The notes: a model not told the origin generated them from the letters alone. Positions 8,346-17,611 are shown, counted from the first letter of the stretch. The stretch: 64,000 nt of DNA from Epilithonimonas arachidiradicis (GCF_003610695.1 NZ_RAQH01000010.1:116794-180793); one strand, 5' to 3'. Program-made: numbers and translations.

Positions 8346-9851
8346 TTATCGTTTCCTCACATTCTGTAAAATATCAGGAAAGTAAGTGTCAGAAAGATGT
8401 TCGAACTCGTCACCCCGCATAAACATCGATGCATCAACTTGGTCGTAAGAGTCCCTTCCTGCTGCGGCAATCAGCTCGTTGCAGGTGTGTAACGTATTTT
8501 TATGAAACTGATAAACACGTTCGGTTTTGTCATTGGTATCCAATCCTTTGATAAGCATTTTGTCTTGTGTAGCAACACCGGTTGGGCAAGTGTTGGTGTT
8601 GCATCTCAATGCCTGGATACAGCCTAGAGAAAACATAAAACCTCTGGCATTATTACAAAGGTCAGCACCCATTGCAATGGCTCTCAAAATATCCAGCGAC
8701 GTCAAAACTTTTCCACTGGCAATGATTCTTAGCTTGTCACGGACTTCGTAATTCATCAAAGTTTTGTTAACGAAAATCAAGGCCGGTTCCAAAGGCATAC
8801 CGACACCATCTGAAAATTCCGGTGGTGCGGCACCAGTTCCACCCTCGGCACCATCTACGGTGATGAAATCCGGGTAAATATTCAGAATCGTCATCTGTTC
8901 ACAAATATCTTCGAACTCTTTGGTGTCACCGATGCAAAGTTTGAATCCGACAGGTTTGCCGCCGGAAAGTTCACGCAGTTGATCCACAAATCTCAATAAA
9001 CCCTCGGCATTAGAAAATGCACTGTGCGATGGCGGTGATAGAATTGTCACGCCAGGCGGAACGTGTCGGATTTTCGCAATTTCAGGCGTGTTTTTCACAG
9101 CGGGTAAAACTCCGCCGTGACCAGGTTTGGCACCTTGCGACAATTTGATTTCAACCATTTTGACATTGTCCATTGTCGCATATTTTCTGAATAATTCAGG
9201 ATCAAAGTTTCCTGATTCATCTCTACAACCGAAATAACCTGTACCGATTTGCCAGCAAAGGTCGCCACCTTGCAAATGGTGCGGAGAGATGCCACCTTCG
9301 CCCGTGTTGTGGTAAAAGTTTCCTTTCTTCGCACCTCGGTTTAGTGCCATCTGAGCACGGTCGCTCAAGGCCCCAAAACTCATTGCAGAAATATTAAGAA
9401 GCGATGCATTGTAAGGCTGCTTGCAATTTTCGCCAATCAAAACTCTTGGCAATTCTTCTTTCGGATGTTTGGCGTAAATCGAATGTTTGATGCCTTCATA
9501 TTTTCGATGATTAATTTCCAGCTGGGTCCCAAAAGGTACTGTGTCGCTCAAATTTTTTGACCGTCTGTAAACTGCAGATCTCTGATTTCTTGGAAACGGT
9601 TTTCCATCGGTTTCTCTTTCAATAAAATACTGTTGAATCTCCGGTGAAATTTCCTCAAAAATATATCGGAAATATCCAAGAACAGGGAAGTTTCTAAGAA
9701 TCGCATGTTTCGTCTGATAAGTGTTGTGAATTCCCAAAATATAAAGGACAGTCAGAAAAATTGGAATCCAGTAATGGGCTTTGATGAGCAAAGCAGTTGC
9801 CCAGGTTACAATTAAAACCACGATTCCCCACAGGATAAATTGATTCCTCAT
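8346..9851 (-). CDS. FMN-binding glutamate synthase-like protein, membrane-anchored
   Basis: 501 residues. It corresponds to the FMN-binding synthase barrel of GltB without the amidotransferase and GXGXG domains. Two hydrophobic segments occupy about residues 6-45, so the protein is probably held at the inner membrane. Signature parts are SFGALSDRAQMALNRGAKKG, GEGGISPHH, the loop VDGAEGGTGAAPPEF, and a C-x5-C-x4-C cluster (CIQALRCNTNTC, about residues 408-419) like the 3Fe-4S ligands of glutamate synthase. Archaeal-type and stand-alone bacterial homologues exist, and their reaction is not well settled. It converges on guaA. Confidence 0.88.
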   Translation of the reverse strand: MRNQFILWGIVVLIVTWATALLIKAHYWIPIFLTVLYILGIHNTYQTKHAILRNFPVLGYFRYIFEEISPEIQQYFIERETDGKPFPRNQRSAVYRRSKNLSDTVPFGTQLEINHRKYEGIKHSIYAKHPKEELPRVLIGENCKQPYNASLLNISAMSFGALSDRAQMALNRGAKKGNFYHNTGEGGISPHHLQGGDLCWQIGTGYFGCRDESGNFDPELFRKYATMDNVKMVEIKLSQGAKPGHGGVLPAVKNTPEIAKIRHVPPGVTILSPPSHSAFSNAEGLLRFVDQLRELSGGKPVGFKLCIGDTKEFEDICEQMTILNIYPDFITVDGAEGGTGAAPPEFSDGVGMPLEPALIFVNKTLMNYEVRDKLRIIASGKVLTSLDILRAIAMGADLCNNARGFMFSLGCIQALRCNTNTCPTGVATQDKMLIKGLDTNDKTERVYQFHKNTLHTCNELIAAAGRDSYDQVDASMFMRGDEFEHLSDTYFPDILQNVRKR

Positions 9852-9880
9852 AATGAATTTTGTGTTTGATGTTAAATATA

Positions 9881-9910
9881 AACCATTTCAAAGATAAATT
9901 TGAAATGGTT
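9881..9910 (-). promoter_or_regulatory. Hairpin overlapping a TAnnTTTG promoter
   Basis: AACCATTTCAAA (9881-9892) pairs with TTTGAAATGGTT (9899-9910), a 12-base stem with a 6-base loop, downstream of the GNAT gene and upstream of the glutamate-synthase-like gene. On the minus strand TATCTTTG (9889-9896) falls in the stem-loop and fits the -7 consensus for the gene starting at 9851. One sequence may end one transcript and start the next. Confidence 0.5.
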
Positions 9911-9939
9911 TTAAAACTAATATTTTAATTTAAAAATAG

Positions 9940-10581
9940 TTATTTTTCTATGACTATTGAAGTATAGTAAGAGTATAATTCCCAACCTAAGGTTTCATAA
10001 AGTGATTTGCCTTCACTTGTTGCAACCAAAAAATTGGTATAAATTTTTTTAGATAAAGCGATAATTTCTAATTGTTTCATCAAAAAAGTTGCAAGACCCT
10101 TGCGTTTGTGTTGATCTTCTGTAAATATGCGGTCATAAACTGCGATGTTTTCTACAATAATCATTCTACCTTCAGAAGCAAGTTCGTTATTTTGAGTCAG
10201 AATCCTGATAACAAATGTCGAATTATAATTTTCAATTTCAAATTTATAAGCTGGATGTAACTCTGCTTTTGGAATGTTCATTGGCGTTCCGCAATGCATC
10301 ATAAAACCTTGTGGCTGAACTTTCCACTTGTCTGCAACTTTATTCTGAATTTCTTCCGGAAGACCACAAAACTTTAAATAAATCCAAGGCTCGGTAATCT
10401 CTTTTGAAAGTTGAATAAAATCCTCATTCATTTCCGGAAAAACATAACGGGATTTTTGTTTTTCGAAACCAACATCTACTCTGAATCCAGACTTATATTT
10501 GATAGGTAATGGGAGTTTTCTTGATAAACACCAGGCAGTCAGCCATTTTTCAATAATGTCTTTAGATACAGAATTTTTCAT
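9940..10581 (-). CDS. GNAT family N-acetyltransferase
   Basis: 213 residues. The C-terminal half carries the acetyl-CoA pyrophosphate loop of GNAT enzymes (DQHKRKGLATFLMKQLE, about residues 156-172), followed by ATSEGKSLYETLGWELY, the usual motif B and closing strands. The N-terminal 90 residues are less typical and may define the substrate, which cannot be deduced. It lies 20 bases upstream (in transcription order, downstream) of the M1 peptidase gene, so it may be read through from it. Confidence 0.85.
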   Translation of the reverse strand: MKNSVSKDIIEKWLTAWCLSRKLPLPIKYKSGFRVDVGFEKQKSRYVFPEMNEDFIQLSKEITEPWIYLKFCGLPEEIQNKVADKWKVQPQGFMMHCGTPMNIPKAELHPAYKFEIENYNSTFVIRILTQNNELASEGRMIIVENIAVYDRIFTEDQHKRKGLATFLMKQLEIIALSKKIYTNFLVATSEGKSLYETLGWELYSYYTSIVIEK

Positions 10582-10601
10582 TAAAAGAGTTGATCTTGAA
10601 A

Positions 10602-12227
10602 TTACTTATTACTATATATGACGTAATAATTTTTATCGAACTCAACCGGTTTATCAGATTTCAAAGTAGTTGTCTGATTCTGTTCCGTTGGTTTCAGTTC
10701 CTGTCCATCTGCCAATCGGATTGGGAGTTTCAAATTCGGAACAACATTCGTCCATTTATAAGTCAGCTGATTACCGTTTTGCTTATATTCCAAAGTCGGG
10801 ATTTTGATGGTTGTCAAATATTGCTCAAAAATCGATTTTAAATCAATGCCGGATTTTTCAGAAAAGTAATTCTGAATTTGTGCAGAAGTTACAGTCTGAT
10901 GATAAAAATCTTTATTCAAACCTCTTAAGATTTGACGAAATTTCTCATCATTATTAATCACCTGACGAATTGTGTGAATCATATTCGCACCTTTTGGATA
11001 CATATCGCCGCTGCCTTCATTTCGGATGCCGTATATCCCGATAATTGGTTTATCATTTTGGATATTTCCTCTTAATCCTTGCAGATACTTGTTGCCGTCA
11101 GCTTTCCCAAAAACATAGTCCACAAACAAGGTTTCGGAATAGGTTGTGAAACTCTCGTGAATCCACATATCAGCTTGGTCTTTTGCCGTAATGTTGTTCG
11201 CAAACCACTCGTGTCCGGTTTCGTGGATGATGATGTAGTCCCACTTCAAGCCAATTCCAGTTCCGGACAGGTCTCTTCCCAGATAACCATTTTGGTATTT
11301 GTTTCCGTATGCAACGTTACTTTGATGTTCCATCCCAAGGTGCGGTGATTCTACCAATTTGTAAGAATCTTCGTAAAAAGGATAAGGTCCAAACCAATGC
11401 TCAAAGGCTTTCATCATTGGTTTTACTTGCTCAAATTGTTTTTTAGCTTTATCAAGATTGTAATCCAAAACCCAATAATCCAAGTCCAGTTTTCCCTTTT
11501 CTCCGTCAAAAGTGTCTTTGAAATTCACATATTTCCCAATGGATGGAATGATGGAATAATCATTAATTGGATTTTTCACTTCCCAAAGCCAGGATTTTTT
11601 ATCCCCAAGATTTTCTTCTTTGATTAATCTTCCATTTCCAATGCCTACCAAATCCTTTGGTGTAATGATTTTGAAAGTGATTCCGTTATCAGGCTCATCA
11701 CTCCAAATGTCTTTTACAGGAAGCCAAATGCTCGCACCGATTCCTTCATCAGCAGCAGTCATCCACGGATTTCCGTTTTTATCCTTTGTGAAAATCCAGC
11801 CGCCGTCCCAGGGCGCGTGTTTGGCAATCAAAGGATTTCCGGAATAATCAATATCAATCGTGTATTTTTCGCCTTTTTTGAATTTCTTTTTCGTTGTAAG
11901 AAAAATAAAATCGCAGTCAATTTTTTTATCGGTAATAGGAAAACTTGCTGTGATTTTGTCCGCTTTCATCGGTTTTTGCAAATCGATTTGGAAAGTCGGG
12001 TTTTTGATATCTTTCTCAATTGTCAAACTGATTTTATTACTTCCTTTGATACTTTTCGCATCGAAGTTGGGTTCCAGAACAATATCATATTTCTTCACAT
12101 CCCAAAAGTTCCTGAATTCTGTATTAGAACCTTTTAAAGTGTCAATTTTGGTTGGTTTTGGGTCTTCAAACATCTGTGCTTGAGAAACACCTGATACCAA
12201 TATAGCGAGCAGTAAGATTTTTTTCAT
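10602..12227 (-). CDS. M1 family zinc metallopeptidase, secreted
   Basis: 541 residues. Signal peptide MKKILLLAILVSGVSQAQ. The gluzincin site is complete: HETGH at about residue 335 and the downstream WIHESFTTY glutamate, giving HExxH-18-E. The N-terminal beta-saddle holds the usual aminopeptidase N-type strands. Family members are periplasmic or outer aminopeptidases that free N-terminal residues from peptides. The C-terminal helical domain is short, ending in a beta-rich stretch (YYVIYSNK), and there is no T9SS sorting tail. Confidence 0.93.
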   Translation of the reverse strand: MKKILLLAILVSGVSQAQMFEDPKPTKIDTLKGSNTEFRNFWDVKKYDIVLEPNFDAKSIKGSNKISLTIEKDIKNPTFQIDLQKPMKADKITASFPITDKKIDCDFIFLTTKKKFKKGEKYTIDIDYSGNPLIAKHAPWDGGWIFTKDKNGNPWMTAADEGIGASIWLPVKDIWSDEPDNGITFKIITPKDLVGIGNGRLIKEENLGDKKSWLWEVKNPINDYSIIPSIGKYVNFKDTFDGEKGKLDLDYWVLDYNLDKAKKQFEQVKPMMKAFEHWFGPYPFYEDSYKLVESPHLGMEHQSNVAYGNKYQNGYLGRDLSGTGIGLKWDYIIIHETGHEWFANNITAKDQADMWIHESFTTYSETLFVDYVFGKADGNKYLQGLRGNIQNDKPIIGIYGIRNEGSGDMYPKGANMIHTIRQVINNDEKFRQILRGLNKDFYHQTVTSAQIQNYFSEKSGIDLKSIFEQYLTTIKIPTLEYKQNGNQLTYKWTNVVPNLKLPIRLADGQELKPTEQNQTTTLKSDKPVEFDKNYYVIYSNK

Positions 12228-12292
12228 TTTAATTATTTGAGGTCTAATAAGTTGGAATTTAACTGTTAAAAGTTACAGAAATTGGATATTAA

Positions 12293-12379
12293 TTAACCAC
12301 AATGTCACAAAGATTTCAACAAAGGTTCACTATAATAATTGTGGACTTTGTGAAAAGCCTAGTGACCCTCGTGGTTTAA
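12293..12379. repeat. Palindromic intergenic element, family 2 (CTTTGTG type)
   Basis: The element starts TTAACCACAATGTCACAAAG and ends with an imperfect complement (CTCGTGGTTTAA), with a CTTTGTGAAAAG block before it. Related copies are at 48224-48310 and 56512-56596. It lies between dusB and the M1 peptidase gene, where its hairpin could end dusB transcription. Confidence 0.75.
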
Positions 12380-12383
12380 AAAA

Positions 12384-13373
12384 TTAAATCACATTTTCCT
12401 GATAAAAATGCTTCGTCTCTTCAATAATTTCATCAATTTGTTCAAGGGTTAAAGCCTGAAGAAACTTAGTTTTAAATTCTTTAAAGTGTGGAATTCCACG
12501 AAAATAATTGCTGTAATGCTGTCTCATTTCTACAATTCCCGGACGTTCTCCTTTCCATTCCACAGACCAAAGGGCATGGTTTTTCACCGCTTCCAGTCTC
12601 TCGGCAATAGTTGGTTCAGGAAGAATTTCTCCAGTCTCGAAAAAATGTTTGATCTCATTGAAAATCCAAGGGTAACCAATCGCACCACGACCAATCATTA
12701 TTCCGTCGCAGTTGTATTTGTTTTTATATTCCAAAGCTTTTTCGGGAGAATCAACATCGCCGTTTCCAAAAATCGGAATTTCAATATTCGGATTATTTTT
12801 GATTCTTGAAATGTGTTCCCAGTCGGCTTCGCCTTTGTACATTTGAGCACGTGTTCTGGCGTGGATGGTTAAGGCTTTGATTCCAACATCCTGTAATCTT
12901 TCGGCAACTTCATCAATATTGATACTGCTGTCATCCCAGCCCAATCTGGTCTTTACAGTAACCGGCAAATGGGTAGAATTCACGACAGCTTTGGTTAATC
13001 TAACCATCAAATCGATGTCTTTCAAAACGCCTGCACCTGCGCCTTTGCAAACTACTTTTTTTACAGGACAACCAAAATTAATATCCACTAAATCCGGCTC
13101 AACTGTTTCCACGATTCTGGCAGACATTGCCATTGCTTCCTCATCGCCACCAAAAATCTGGATTCCGACAGGTCTTTCGTAATCGAAAATATCCAGCTTT
13201 TTGCGGCTCTTGATAGCATCACGAATCAATCCTTCTGAAGAAATAAACTCAGAATACATCAGGTCTGCGCCGTGCATTTTGCACAGTTTTCTAAAAGGTG
13301 GGTCACTTACATCTTCCATCGGTGCCAGCAAAAGCGGAAAATCCGGAAGTTCTATGTTGCCAATTTTTACCAT
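12384..13373 (-). CDS. dusB: tRNA-dihydrouridine synthase
   Basis: 329 residues. Reduces uridines in the tRNA D-loop using FMN and NADPH. Family landmarks are LLLAPMEDVSDPPFR at the N terminus (FMN site), the catalytic-cysteine region INFGCPVKKVVCKGAGAG (about residues 97-114), TVKTRLGWD, and the phosphate-binding IPIFGNGDVDSPEKA ... GIMIGRGAIGYPW. Length and motif set fit the DusB branch. A TATCTTTG element lies only four bases upstream of the ATG. Confidence 0.95.
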   Translation of the reverse strand: MVKIGNIELPDFPLLLAPMEDVSDPPFRKLCKMHGADLMYSEFISSEGLIRDAIKSRKKLDIFDYERPVGIQIFGGDEEAMAMSARIVETVEPDLVDINFGCPVKKVVCKGAGAGVLKDIDLMVRLTKAVVNSTHLPVTVKTRLGWDDSSINIDEVAERLQDVGIKALTIHARTRAQMYKGEADWEHISRIKNNPNIEIPIFGNGDVDSPEKALEYKNKYNCDGIMIGRGAIGYPWIFNEIKHFFETGEILPEPTIAERLEAVKNHALWSVEWKGERPGIVEMRQHYSNYFRGIPHFKEFKTKFLQALTLEQIDEIIEETKHFYQENVI

Positions 13374-13377
13374 TCTG

Positions 13378-13385
13378 CAAAGATA
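13378..13385 (-). promoter_or_regulatory. TAnnTTTG element four bases before dusB
   Basis: On the minus strand the order is TATCTTTG, then CAGA, then ATG. If this is the active -7 element, transcription would begin at or inside the start codon. Confidence 0.5.
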
Positions 13386-13432
13386 ATCATTCCTGTTATT
13401 TCTAATTTAAATTCAGTCTTAATTCCTTTTTG

Positions 13433-13440
13433 GTAAATTT
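13433..13440 (+). promoter_or_regulatory. TAnnTTTG promoter of the cytochrome c gene
   Basis: TAAATTTG, 13 bases before ATG 13454 and 19 before ATG 13460. Confidence 0.6.
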
Positions 13441-13453
13441 GTGGGGTAAATTA

Positions 13454-13840
13454 ATGAATATGAAAAGAGTATTTCTGGCGGCTGTTCTGGCTTCAATTGT
13501 GGCTTGTTCAAAAAGTGATAATTCAGGAAACAAAGATGTTCTGAAAGAAGAACCAGAAGCTGCGCCAAAAGTTGTAACGGACCCAATTGCTGAAGGTCAG
13601 TCTTTAGTGGAAGGCGCAGATTGTTTAGGATGTCATAAAATGGATGAACGAATGATTGGCCCGTCTTACAAAGAAGTGGCTGCGAAATATGAAAACACGC
13701 CTGAAAATGTAGAATTGCTGGCGGATAAAATCATCAAAGGAAGTTCGGGAATTTGGGGTGATGTTCCAATGCCGGCTCATAATGGATTGAGCAAAGAAAA
13801 TGCGAAATTTATGGCGCAATATATTTTATCTTCAAAATAA
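13454..13840 (+). CDS. Lipoprotein c-type cytochrome (monoheme)
   Basis: 128 residues from ATG 13454; a second ATG two codons on (13460) is equally possible, because both put the lipobox in the right place. The signal ends VLASIVAC, so Cys is lipidated and the protein sits on the periplasmic side of a membrane. A short acidic linker leads to a cytochrome c domain with the heme motif CLGCH and a likely axial methionine in GDVPMPAH. It resembles cytochrome c551/c552 carriers. Probably a small electron carrier to a terminal oxidase or peroxidase; the partner is unknown. Closed by a terminator. Confidence 0.9.
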   Translation: MNMKRVFLAAVLASIVACSKSDNSGNKDVLKEEPEAAPKVVTDPIAEGQSLVEGADCLGCHKMDERMIGPSYKEVAAKYENTPENVELLADKIIKGSSGIWGDVPMPAHNGLSKENAKFMAQYILSSK

Positions 13841-13864
13841 TTTATAGCTCTGACTATAAGAATT

Positions 13865-13890
13865 AAAGGCAGTTTTGAACTGTCTTTTTT
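13865..13890 (+). terminator. Terminator after the cytochrome c gene
   Basis: AAGGCAGTT/AACTGTCTT stem (one G-T pair) with a 3-base loop, then Ts. Confidence 0.75.
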
Positions 13891-13940
13891 CGTTTATGCT
13901 TCTTTTGGAGAAAATGATTATCTTTTCAAAAACAAAATCT

Positions 13941-16079
13941 ATGAAGTCTATCTTATATTCTGCTCTATTTTTTTCCGCATCATTATGTGCGCAGGAACAT
14001 CAATATGATTATACTTTTTTTACAAACAGTCTGATGAAGGACAATTTCTTCTACGGCAATGTAAAATCTTCAGGTTCTGCGTCTGTGAAAAATCAAAATA
14101 ATAAATTGCTGGTTGATAAAAATGAATTTCACTCGCCTGGAAATTCTCTTTTGTTGGATTATAAAAATGCAAAAGACGGTAAATGGGAAGCATCGATAGA
14201 ATATGAAGATGTAAGAGGAAAAGATTTCTTTACTCAATCCAATTTCCTAAGTTTTTGGATTAAATCTGAGAAAAATGATTCCAATATTTTACCAGCTGTG
14301 AAAATTCAGAAAACAGACGGAAGTTTTTCAAAACCAGTAACACTTAAGCTGACGAAAAAGAATCAGTGGGAAAATATTCTAATTGATATGTCAACTTTGG
14401 ATGCTTCTGTGAAAGATAATCCGAAATCAGTCAAAGCGATTGTTTTTTCTCAACCAGAAAATTCTGATTCCAATAACAAAATTTGGTTAGACGATATTAC
14501 TTTTATAGATTCAAGAGAAAAGAAGAAGATTGCTGAAACTCCAAAAATTTCATTGGCGAAAGGTTATATGAAACACGTGGATTTGAAATGGAATCCAATC
14601 AAAGACAATAATATCAAATATGTGAAAATCTATCGTTCCAAAAATGGAAAAGATTTTAAACCGGTTGGAATTCAGGATGCTTATGTTGATAGATTTGCAG
14701 ATTTCACTAATGAAACCGGAAAGAAATATTCCTATAAAATCAGTTTCCTCGACAAACTTTTCAACGAATCAAGATTATCAGAAGTTGTTTCCGCCGAGAC
14801 CAGAAATATGTCAGATGAGGAATTGATGACGATGGTTCAGGAAGCATCTTTTAATTATTATTGGGACGGCGCAGAAACGGAAAGCGGCTTGTCAAAAGAA
14901 AATACCAACGGAAGACAGAATATGATTGCAACCGGAGCTTCAGGTTTTGGAATTATGGCTCTGATTGCCGGAACTGAACGGGGATTTATCTCCAGAAAAG
15001 AAGCGGTCGATAGATTTACCAAGATTGTTAATTTCATAGAAAAAGCCGATAAATACCACGGCGCAGTTGCACATTTTATCGACGGAAAAACAGGAAAAAC
15101 CGAACCTTTTTTCGGAAAGAGAGACAACGGAGCCGATTTGGTAGAAACATCGTTTTTCGTTCAGGGATTGTTGGCGGCGCATCAATATTTTAACAAAGAC
15201 AATACGGAAGAAAAAAATATCAGAACAAAAATCGACCAATTCTGGAAAGGAATCGAGTGGGACTGGTTCAAACAAACGCCAGATAGCAAATTTCTATATT
15301 GGCATTGGTCGCCCGACCAGGCTTGGACAATCAATCACCGACTGATTGGCTGGAACGAAACAATGGTAACTTACCTGATGGCTATTGCTTCGCCAACACA
15401 TCCAGTTCCGGCAAGTATGTATTATTCGGGTTGGGCAAGTCAGGATAAGATTGCGCAGGATTACCGTAAAGATTGGGGGAAATCTGATGAAGGTGCAATG
15501 TACACCAATGGAAATACTTATTACGGCATCAAGCTGGATGTCGGCGTCAACAAAGGCGGTCCGCTGTTTTTCGCACATTATTCATTTATGGGATATGACC
15601 CGCACGGATTGACGGACAGATACACGAACTATTTCAAAAACAATCAGAACATTGCCAAAATCAATTATCTGTATTGTGTCGAAAATCCGAAGAAACAAAA
15701 AGGTTACGGCAAAGACGGTTGGGGGTTAACAGCTTCCGATGGACCAAATGGCTACAATCCTGATGAGCCTGTGGAAAGAGAAGACACAGGAAAATTAACG
15801 CCAACCGGTGCGATTGCTTCCTTCCCTTATACACCAAAAGAATCTATGGCGGTTTTGAAAAATTTCTACCTCAATTATGGCGATTTTCTTTGGGGTGAAT
15901 ATGGTTTCCGGGATTCATTTGATTTGAATAATAATTGGTGTTCGCCGATTTTTATGGGACTGAATCAGGCGCCAATGACCGTGATGATGGAAAATCACAG
16001 AACGGGTTTGATTTGGAAATTATTTATGAGTCATCCCGATGTGAAAGCTGGAATCGAAAAATTGAACAAGGAAAAATAA
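13941..16079 (+). CDS. Secreted GH144-like glycanase (PF10091 glycoamylase domain)
   Basis: 712 residues from ATG 13941, chosen because MKSILYSALFFSASLCAQ is a proper signal peptide; the frame is open further upstream. The order is a beta-sandwich carbohydrate-binding-like part (about residues 20-190, ending IWLDDITFID), a fibronectin type III-like domain (about 195-290) and the catalytic alpha/alpha barrel from NMSDEELM on. The barrel shows FNYYWDGAE, a GASGFGIMALIAG helix and DNGADLVETSF. GH144 includes the endo-beta-1,2-glucanase of Chitinophaga, so a beta-1,2-glucan substrate is possible, but no SusC/D pair is nearby. The stop overlaps the rlmF start. Confidence 0.85.
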   Translation: MKSILYSALFFSASLCAQEHQYDYTFFTNSLMKDNFFYGNVKSSGSASVKNQNNKLLVDKNEFHSPGNSLLLDYKNAKDGKWEASIEYEDVRGKDFFTQSNFLSFWIKSEKNDSNILPAVKIQKTDGSFSKPVTLKLTKKNQWENILIDMSTLDASVKDNPKSVKAIVFSQPENSDSNNKIWLDDITFIDSREKKKIAETPKISLAKGYMKHVDLKWNPIKDNNIKYVKIYRSKNGKDFKPVGIQDAYVDRFADFTNETGKKYSYKISFLDKLFNESRLSEVVSAETRNMSDEELMTMVQEASFNYYWDGAETESGLSKENTNGRQNMIATGASGFGIMALIAGTERGFISRKEAVDRFTKIVNFIEKADKYHGAVAHFIDGKTGKTEPFFGKRDNGADLVETSFFVQGLLAAHQYFNKDNTEEKNIRTKIDQFWKGIEWDWFKQTPDSKFLYWHWSPDQAWTINHRLIGWNETMVTYLMAIASPTHPVPASMYYSGWASQDKIAQDYRKDWGKSDEGAMYTNGNTYYGIKLDVGVNKGGPLFFAHYSFMGYDPHGLTDRYTNYFKNNQNIAKINYLYCVENPKKQKGYGKDGWGLTASDGPNGYNPDEPVEREDTGKLTPTGAIASFPYTPKESMAVLKNFYLNYGDFLWGEYGFRDSFDLNNNWCSPIFMGLNQAPMTVMMENHRTGLIWKLFMSHPDVKAGIEKLNKEK

Positions 16080-17002
16080 TGTCTGAAAAATCCAGCTTAC
16101 ATCCAAGAAATCTCCATCGTAATTCTTATGATTTTGAAGAATTAATTTCTGTCGTTCCAGAGTTGAAGCATTATGTATTTAAAAATGATTACGATACATT
16201 GACTATCAATTTCAGTATTCCGAAAGCGGTCAGGTTACTTAATAAAGCTTTGCTTCTGAAATGTTATAATGTCAAAGAATGGGATATTCCGGAAGGTAAT
16301 CTTTGTCCACCGATTCCAGGTCGAGCAGATTACGTTCATTATTTAGCGGACTTGTTGGCAGAAGAAAATGGAAATATTCCAAAAGGAAATTCAGTCAAAG
16401 GTTTAGATATTGGAATGGGAGCTAATCTTGTTTATCCTCTGATTGCTAATCAATCTTATGGCTGGAAAATGTTGGGAACGGATATCAATAAAGATTCTCT
16501 GGATAATGCTCAAAAGATTTTAGAAAGCAATCCTGATTTAAAAGAAAATATCCAACTTAAATTTCAACCGGAATCAGAATTTATTTTCAAAAATATTATT
16601 TTAAAAGATGATAAATTCACATTTTCGATGTGCAATCCGCCTTTCCACGACTCGGAAGAATCAGCTTTACAAGGCAATCGAAGAAAGAATAACAATCTCA
16701 GAAAAAAGAAAATTCAAAATCCAAAACTCAATTTCGGAGGTCAGCAATCCGAATTATGGTGTGAAGGTGGGGAAATGGCTTTCATCAAAAAAATGATAAA
16801 TGAAAGTGTAGAATTTTCCTCAAACGTTCTTTGGTTCACAAGTTTGGTTTCCAAAAAAGACAATCTGCATCAGTTGACTACTCTTCTTAAAAATCTCAAA
16901 GTACCCGAATTCAAAATCATTGATGTGGCGCAAGGTCAAAAAATTAGCAGGATTTTAGCTTGGACATTTATTCCGAAAGAAAATAGGAAAGATTGGTTTT
17001 AA
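16079..17002 (+). CDS. rlmF: 23S rRNA (adenine(1618)-N(6))-methyltransferase
   Basis: 307 residues from the ATG at 16079. The frame is open further upstream but overlaps the glycanase, and the family begins with LHPRNLHR as seen here. The SAM site is GLDIGMGANLVYPL (about residues 104-117), and the catalytic NPPF-type motif is SMCNPPFHDSEE. RlmF methylates A1618 of 23S rRNA. The TAATG overlap with the glycanase suggests translational coupling, although the two functions are unrelated. Confidence 0.95.
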   Translation: MSEKSSLHPRNLHRNSYDFEELISVVPELKHYVFKNDYDTLTINFSIPKAVRLLNKALLLKCYNVKEWDIPEGNLCPPIPGRADYVHYLADLLAEENGNIPKGNSVKGLDIGMGANLVYPLIANQSYGWKMLGTDINKDSLDNAQKILESNPDLKENIQLKFQPESEFIFKNIILKDDKFTFSMCNPPFHDSEESALQGNRRKNNNLRKKKIQNPKLNFGGQQSELWCEGGEMAFIKKMINESVEFSSNVLWFTSLVSKKDNLHQLTTLLKNLKVPEFKIIDVAQGQKISRILAWTFIPKENRKDWF

Positions 17003-17017
17003 ATAAATATTTTTAAA

Positions 17018-17449
17018 ATGGATAGAATAGAGAGAGGTGAAGAGCCAATGATTTTTTCTTTAAGTGAAGATGATAAAGAAATGAATTCTGCTATTGAGTT
17101 AGCGAATAAAACTTTAGAGGATTTTGATAAAGCTTTAAAGTTTTCAGAAAATGAAAAGTTTGCTTTAAAGATTCGTTATGATGTTGATGATAAATCGGAG
17201 CATATTTGGGCTGTTAATATTGAAAAGATAGATGATGATTATTTTGGAATTATTGATAACTTACCCAATTCGGTAACCGACATAAAATTAACCGATAAAG
17301 TTAAAATCGATAAAGATAAAATTTCTGATTGGATGTTTTCGAAAAAAGGAAAGTTAGTTGGAGGCTTTACAATTAGGGTTATACGCAATCGAATGTCAGA
17401 ATTAGAAAAAGAAAAATTTGACAAAGAATTCATTCTTTCCATTGATTAA
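17018..17449 (+). CDS. DUF2314 domain protein
   Basis: 143 residues, no signal peptide, acidic. The C-terminal two thirds carry the DUF2314 pattern: FALKIRYDVDD, EHIWAVNIEKIDDD, then KISDWMFSKKGKLVGGFTIRVIRN. The domain occurs in small cytoplasmic proteins of unknown role, sometimes beside polymorphic toxin loci; none is visible here. The gene is markedly AT-rich compared with rlmF, 15 bases upstream. Confidence 0.75.
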   Translation: MDRIERGEEPMIFSLSEDDKEMNSAIELANKTLEDFDKALKFSENEKFALKIRYDVDDKSEHIWAVNIEKIDDDYFGIIDNLPNSVTDIKLTDKVKIDKDKISDWMFSKKGKLVGGFTIRVIRNRMSELEKEKFDKEFILSID

Positions 17450-17464
17450 CTATTCTGAATTTTG

Positions 17465-17538
17465 CTGAGCAAAGCGCCTTTGCGAACCTTAAATATCTTC
17501 AATAATTTCAAAAAATATTTGCGCACTTTGCGTTCAAA
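17465..17538. repeat. Family 2 variant repeat (GCAAAG/CTTTGCG type)
   Basis: Noncoding block with AGCAAAGCGCCTTTGCGAAC at the left and TTTGCGCACTTTGCGTTC at the right, between DUF2314 and lysS. A similar block lies at 21540-21607 between gyrB and the DUF3298 gene. Confidence 0.5.
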
Positions 17539-17580
17539 TTACTCACTAAAATTTAACTTCCACAACCATTTAAAAATCAC

Positions 17581-17588
17581 TATTTTTG
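17581..17588 (+). promoter_or_regulatory. TAnnTTTG promoter of lysS
   Basis: TATTTTTG, 23 bases before the lysS ATG. Confidence 0.6.
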
Positions 17589-17611
17589 CAATTCGAAAAA
17601 ATTGAATTAAA

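Noticed and set aside
15935..16078. Longer N terminus for RlmF
   Set aside because: The extra 48 codons overlap the glycanase end in another frame; the family starts shortly before LHPRNLHR, which ATG 16079 provides.
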